Shown here in pieces: positions 63,876 to 64,000 of a stretch of DNA of 64,000 nucleotides (its first letter is position 1; each line of letters opens with the position of its first letter). The notes beneath the pieces are model-generated. The model worked only from the letters and a program-made list of their open reading frames with translations, was not told where the DNA came from and did no database searches. The stretch is from Candidatus Kapaibacterium sp. (GTDB lineage: Bacteria; Bacteroidota; Ignavibacteria; Kapaibacteriales; HRBIN21): NCBI GenBank assembly GCA_938084565.1, contig CALKEU010000004.1, positions 121,103 to 185,102 of the forward strand. The letters are read 5' to 3'. Position numbers and translations under genes: made by a program.

Positions 63876-63912
63876 CACACCGGCAGGGGATTGGATGTCC
63901 CCTGCCGGTGTG
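63876..63912 (-). terminator. intrinsic terminator of the truncated T9SS cargo gene
   Basis: A perfect 15-base-pair stem (63876-63890 with 63898-63912) and a 7-base loop, followed on the minus strand by TATTTTTG. It begins 8 bases after the stop codon at 63921-63923. Confidence 0.92.
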
Positions 63913-63920
63913 GGGGTACC

Positions 63921-64000
63921 TTAGCGCACCACAAGCACCATTTGCTGCCCTCGGATCCTGCCGCCCTCCTCTAACTGCACCACATACACCCCACTGCCCT
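63921..64000 (-). CDS. C-terminal fragment of another T9SS-sorted protein (cut by window end)
   Basis: Only the last 25 codons are visible: GVYVVQLEEGG...GQQMVLVVR then TAA. The pattern (G-V-Y-V-V-Q..., then ..MVLVVR at the terminus) matches the end of the Ig-domain protein next door (GSYVIQAET...LMVVVR). It is therefore a sorting-domain tail. The strong terminator follows immediately. The rest of the gene lies beyond 64000. Confidence 0.8.
   Translation of the reverse strand, partial: GSGVYVVQLEEGGRIRGQQMVLVVR

Overview
This window is GC-rich, gene-dense chromosomal DNA, probably from a free-living Gram-negative bacterium of the Bacteroidota/Chlorobiota/Ignavibacteriota (FCB) group; a Kapabacteria-like lineage is my best guess. 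The reasons are: four secreted proteins with C-terminal tails like type IX secretion (T9SS) sorting domains; a bacillithiol gene (bshA); Omp85-type barrels; and eight exact copies of TAnnTTTG, the Bacteroidota -7 promoter element, just upstream of genes. The phylum-level placement is inference. I see no rRNA, CRISPR array, insertion sequence, prophage or integrase. The only RNA gene found is a tRNA-Leu(UAA). No gene-free stretch exceeds 300 bases; the longest are 6759-7046 and 57024-57261, both between divergent genes.

Layout. 22-2210 (-): a two-gene inositol-lipid unit (CDP-alcohol phosphatidyltransferase, then inositol-3-phosphate synthase). 2382-6758: acyl-CoA ligase facing pckA plus a flavin reductase-like gene. 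7047-13302 (+): a six-gene operon of two secreted unknowns, a TolC-like channel, a MacA-like adaptor and a split MacB-type ABC exporter. 13232-20287: mnmA, a PlsC-like acyltransferase, dacB with an Omp85 barrel, bshA. 19619-24993 (-): DUF971, hutU, an ECF sigma factor, alr, scpA, scpB. 25103-29314 (-): a 1403-residue T9SS cargo. 29423-30940 (-): lemA-htpX. 31044-38623 (+): a ClpB lacking its N domain and first ATPase domain, a VWA-OmpA-SPOR protein, a universal stress protein, fbp, a rhomboid protease, an unknown protein and obg, then a POTRA/barrel gene. 40177-44154 (-): esterase, YfhO-like membrane protein, unknown. 44254-46861 (+): DinB-like protein and a YyaL-type protein. 46753-51637 (-): lepA, two lepB genes, hemW. 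51754-53622: tRNA-Leu and mutL overlapping antisense. 53741-59279: aldo/keto reductase-like protein, membrane protein, nadX with a thioredoxin-like gene, pncB, pncA. 59271-63824 (-): a coupled operon of Ig-domain cargo, metalloprotease cargo, ABC ATPase and lytic transglycosylase. 63921-64000 (-): 3' end of another T9SS cargo.

Most genes are housekeeping: NAD synthesis and salvage, gluconeogenesis (pckA, fbp), envelope building (alr, dacB, Omp85, lytic transglycosylase, signal peptidases), tRNA thiolation, mismatch repair and chromosome segregation. The architecture is very compact. Same-strand neighbours often share ATGA, GTGA or TGATG junctions. Every convergent pair abuts or overlaps, and several proteins carry C-terminal tails read from the antisense strand of the neighbouring gene. 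The most unusual items are the half-size ClpB, the VWA-OmpA-SPOR protein with degenerate binding motifs, the mutL stop codon lying in the tRNA anticodon loop, and the cargo/ABC/transglycosylase operon.
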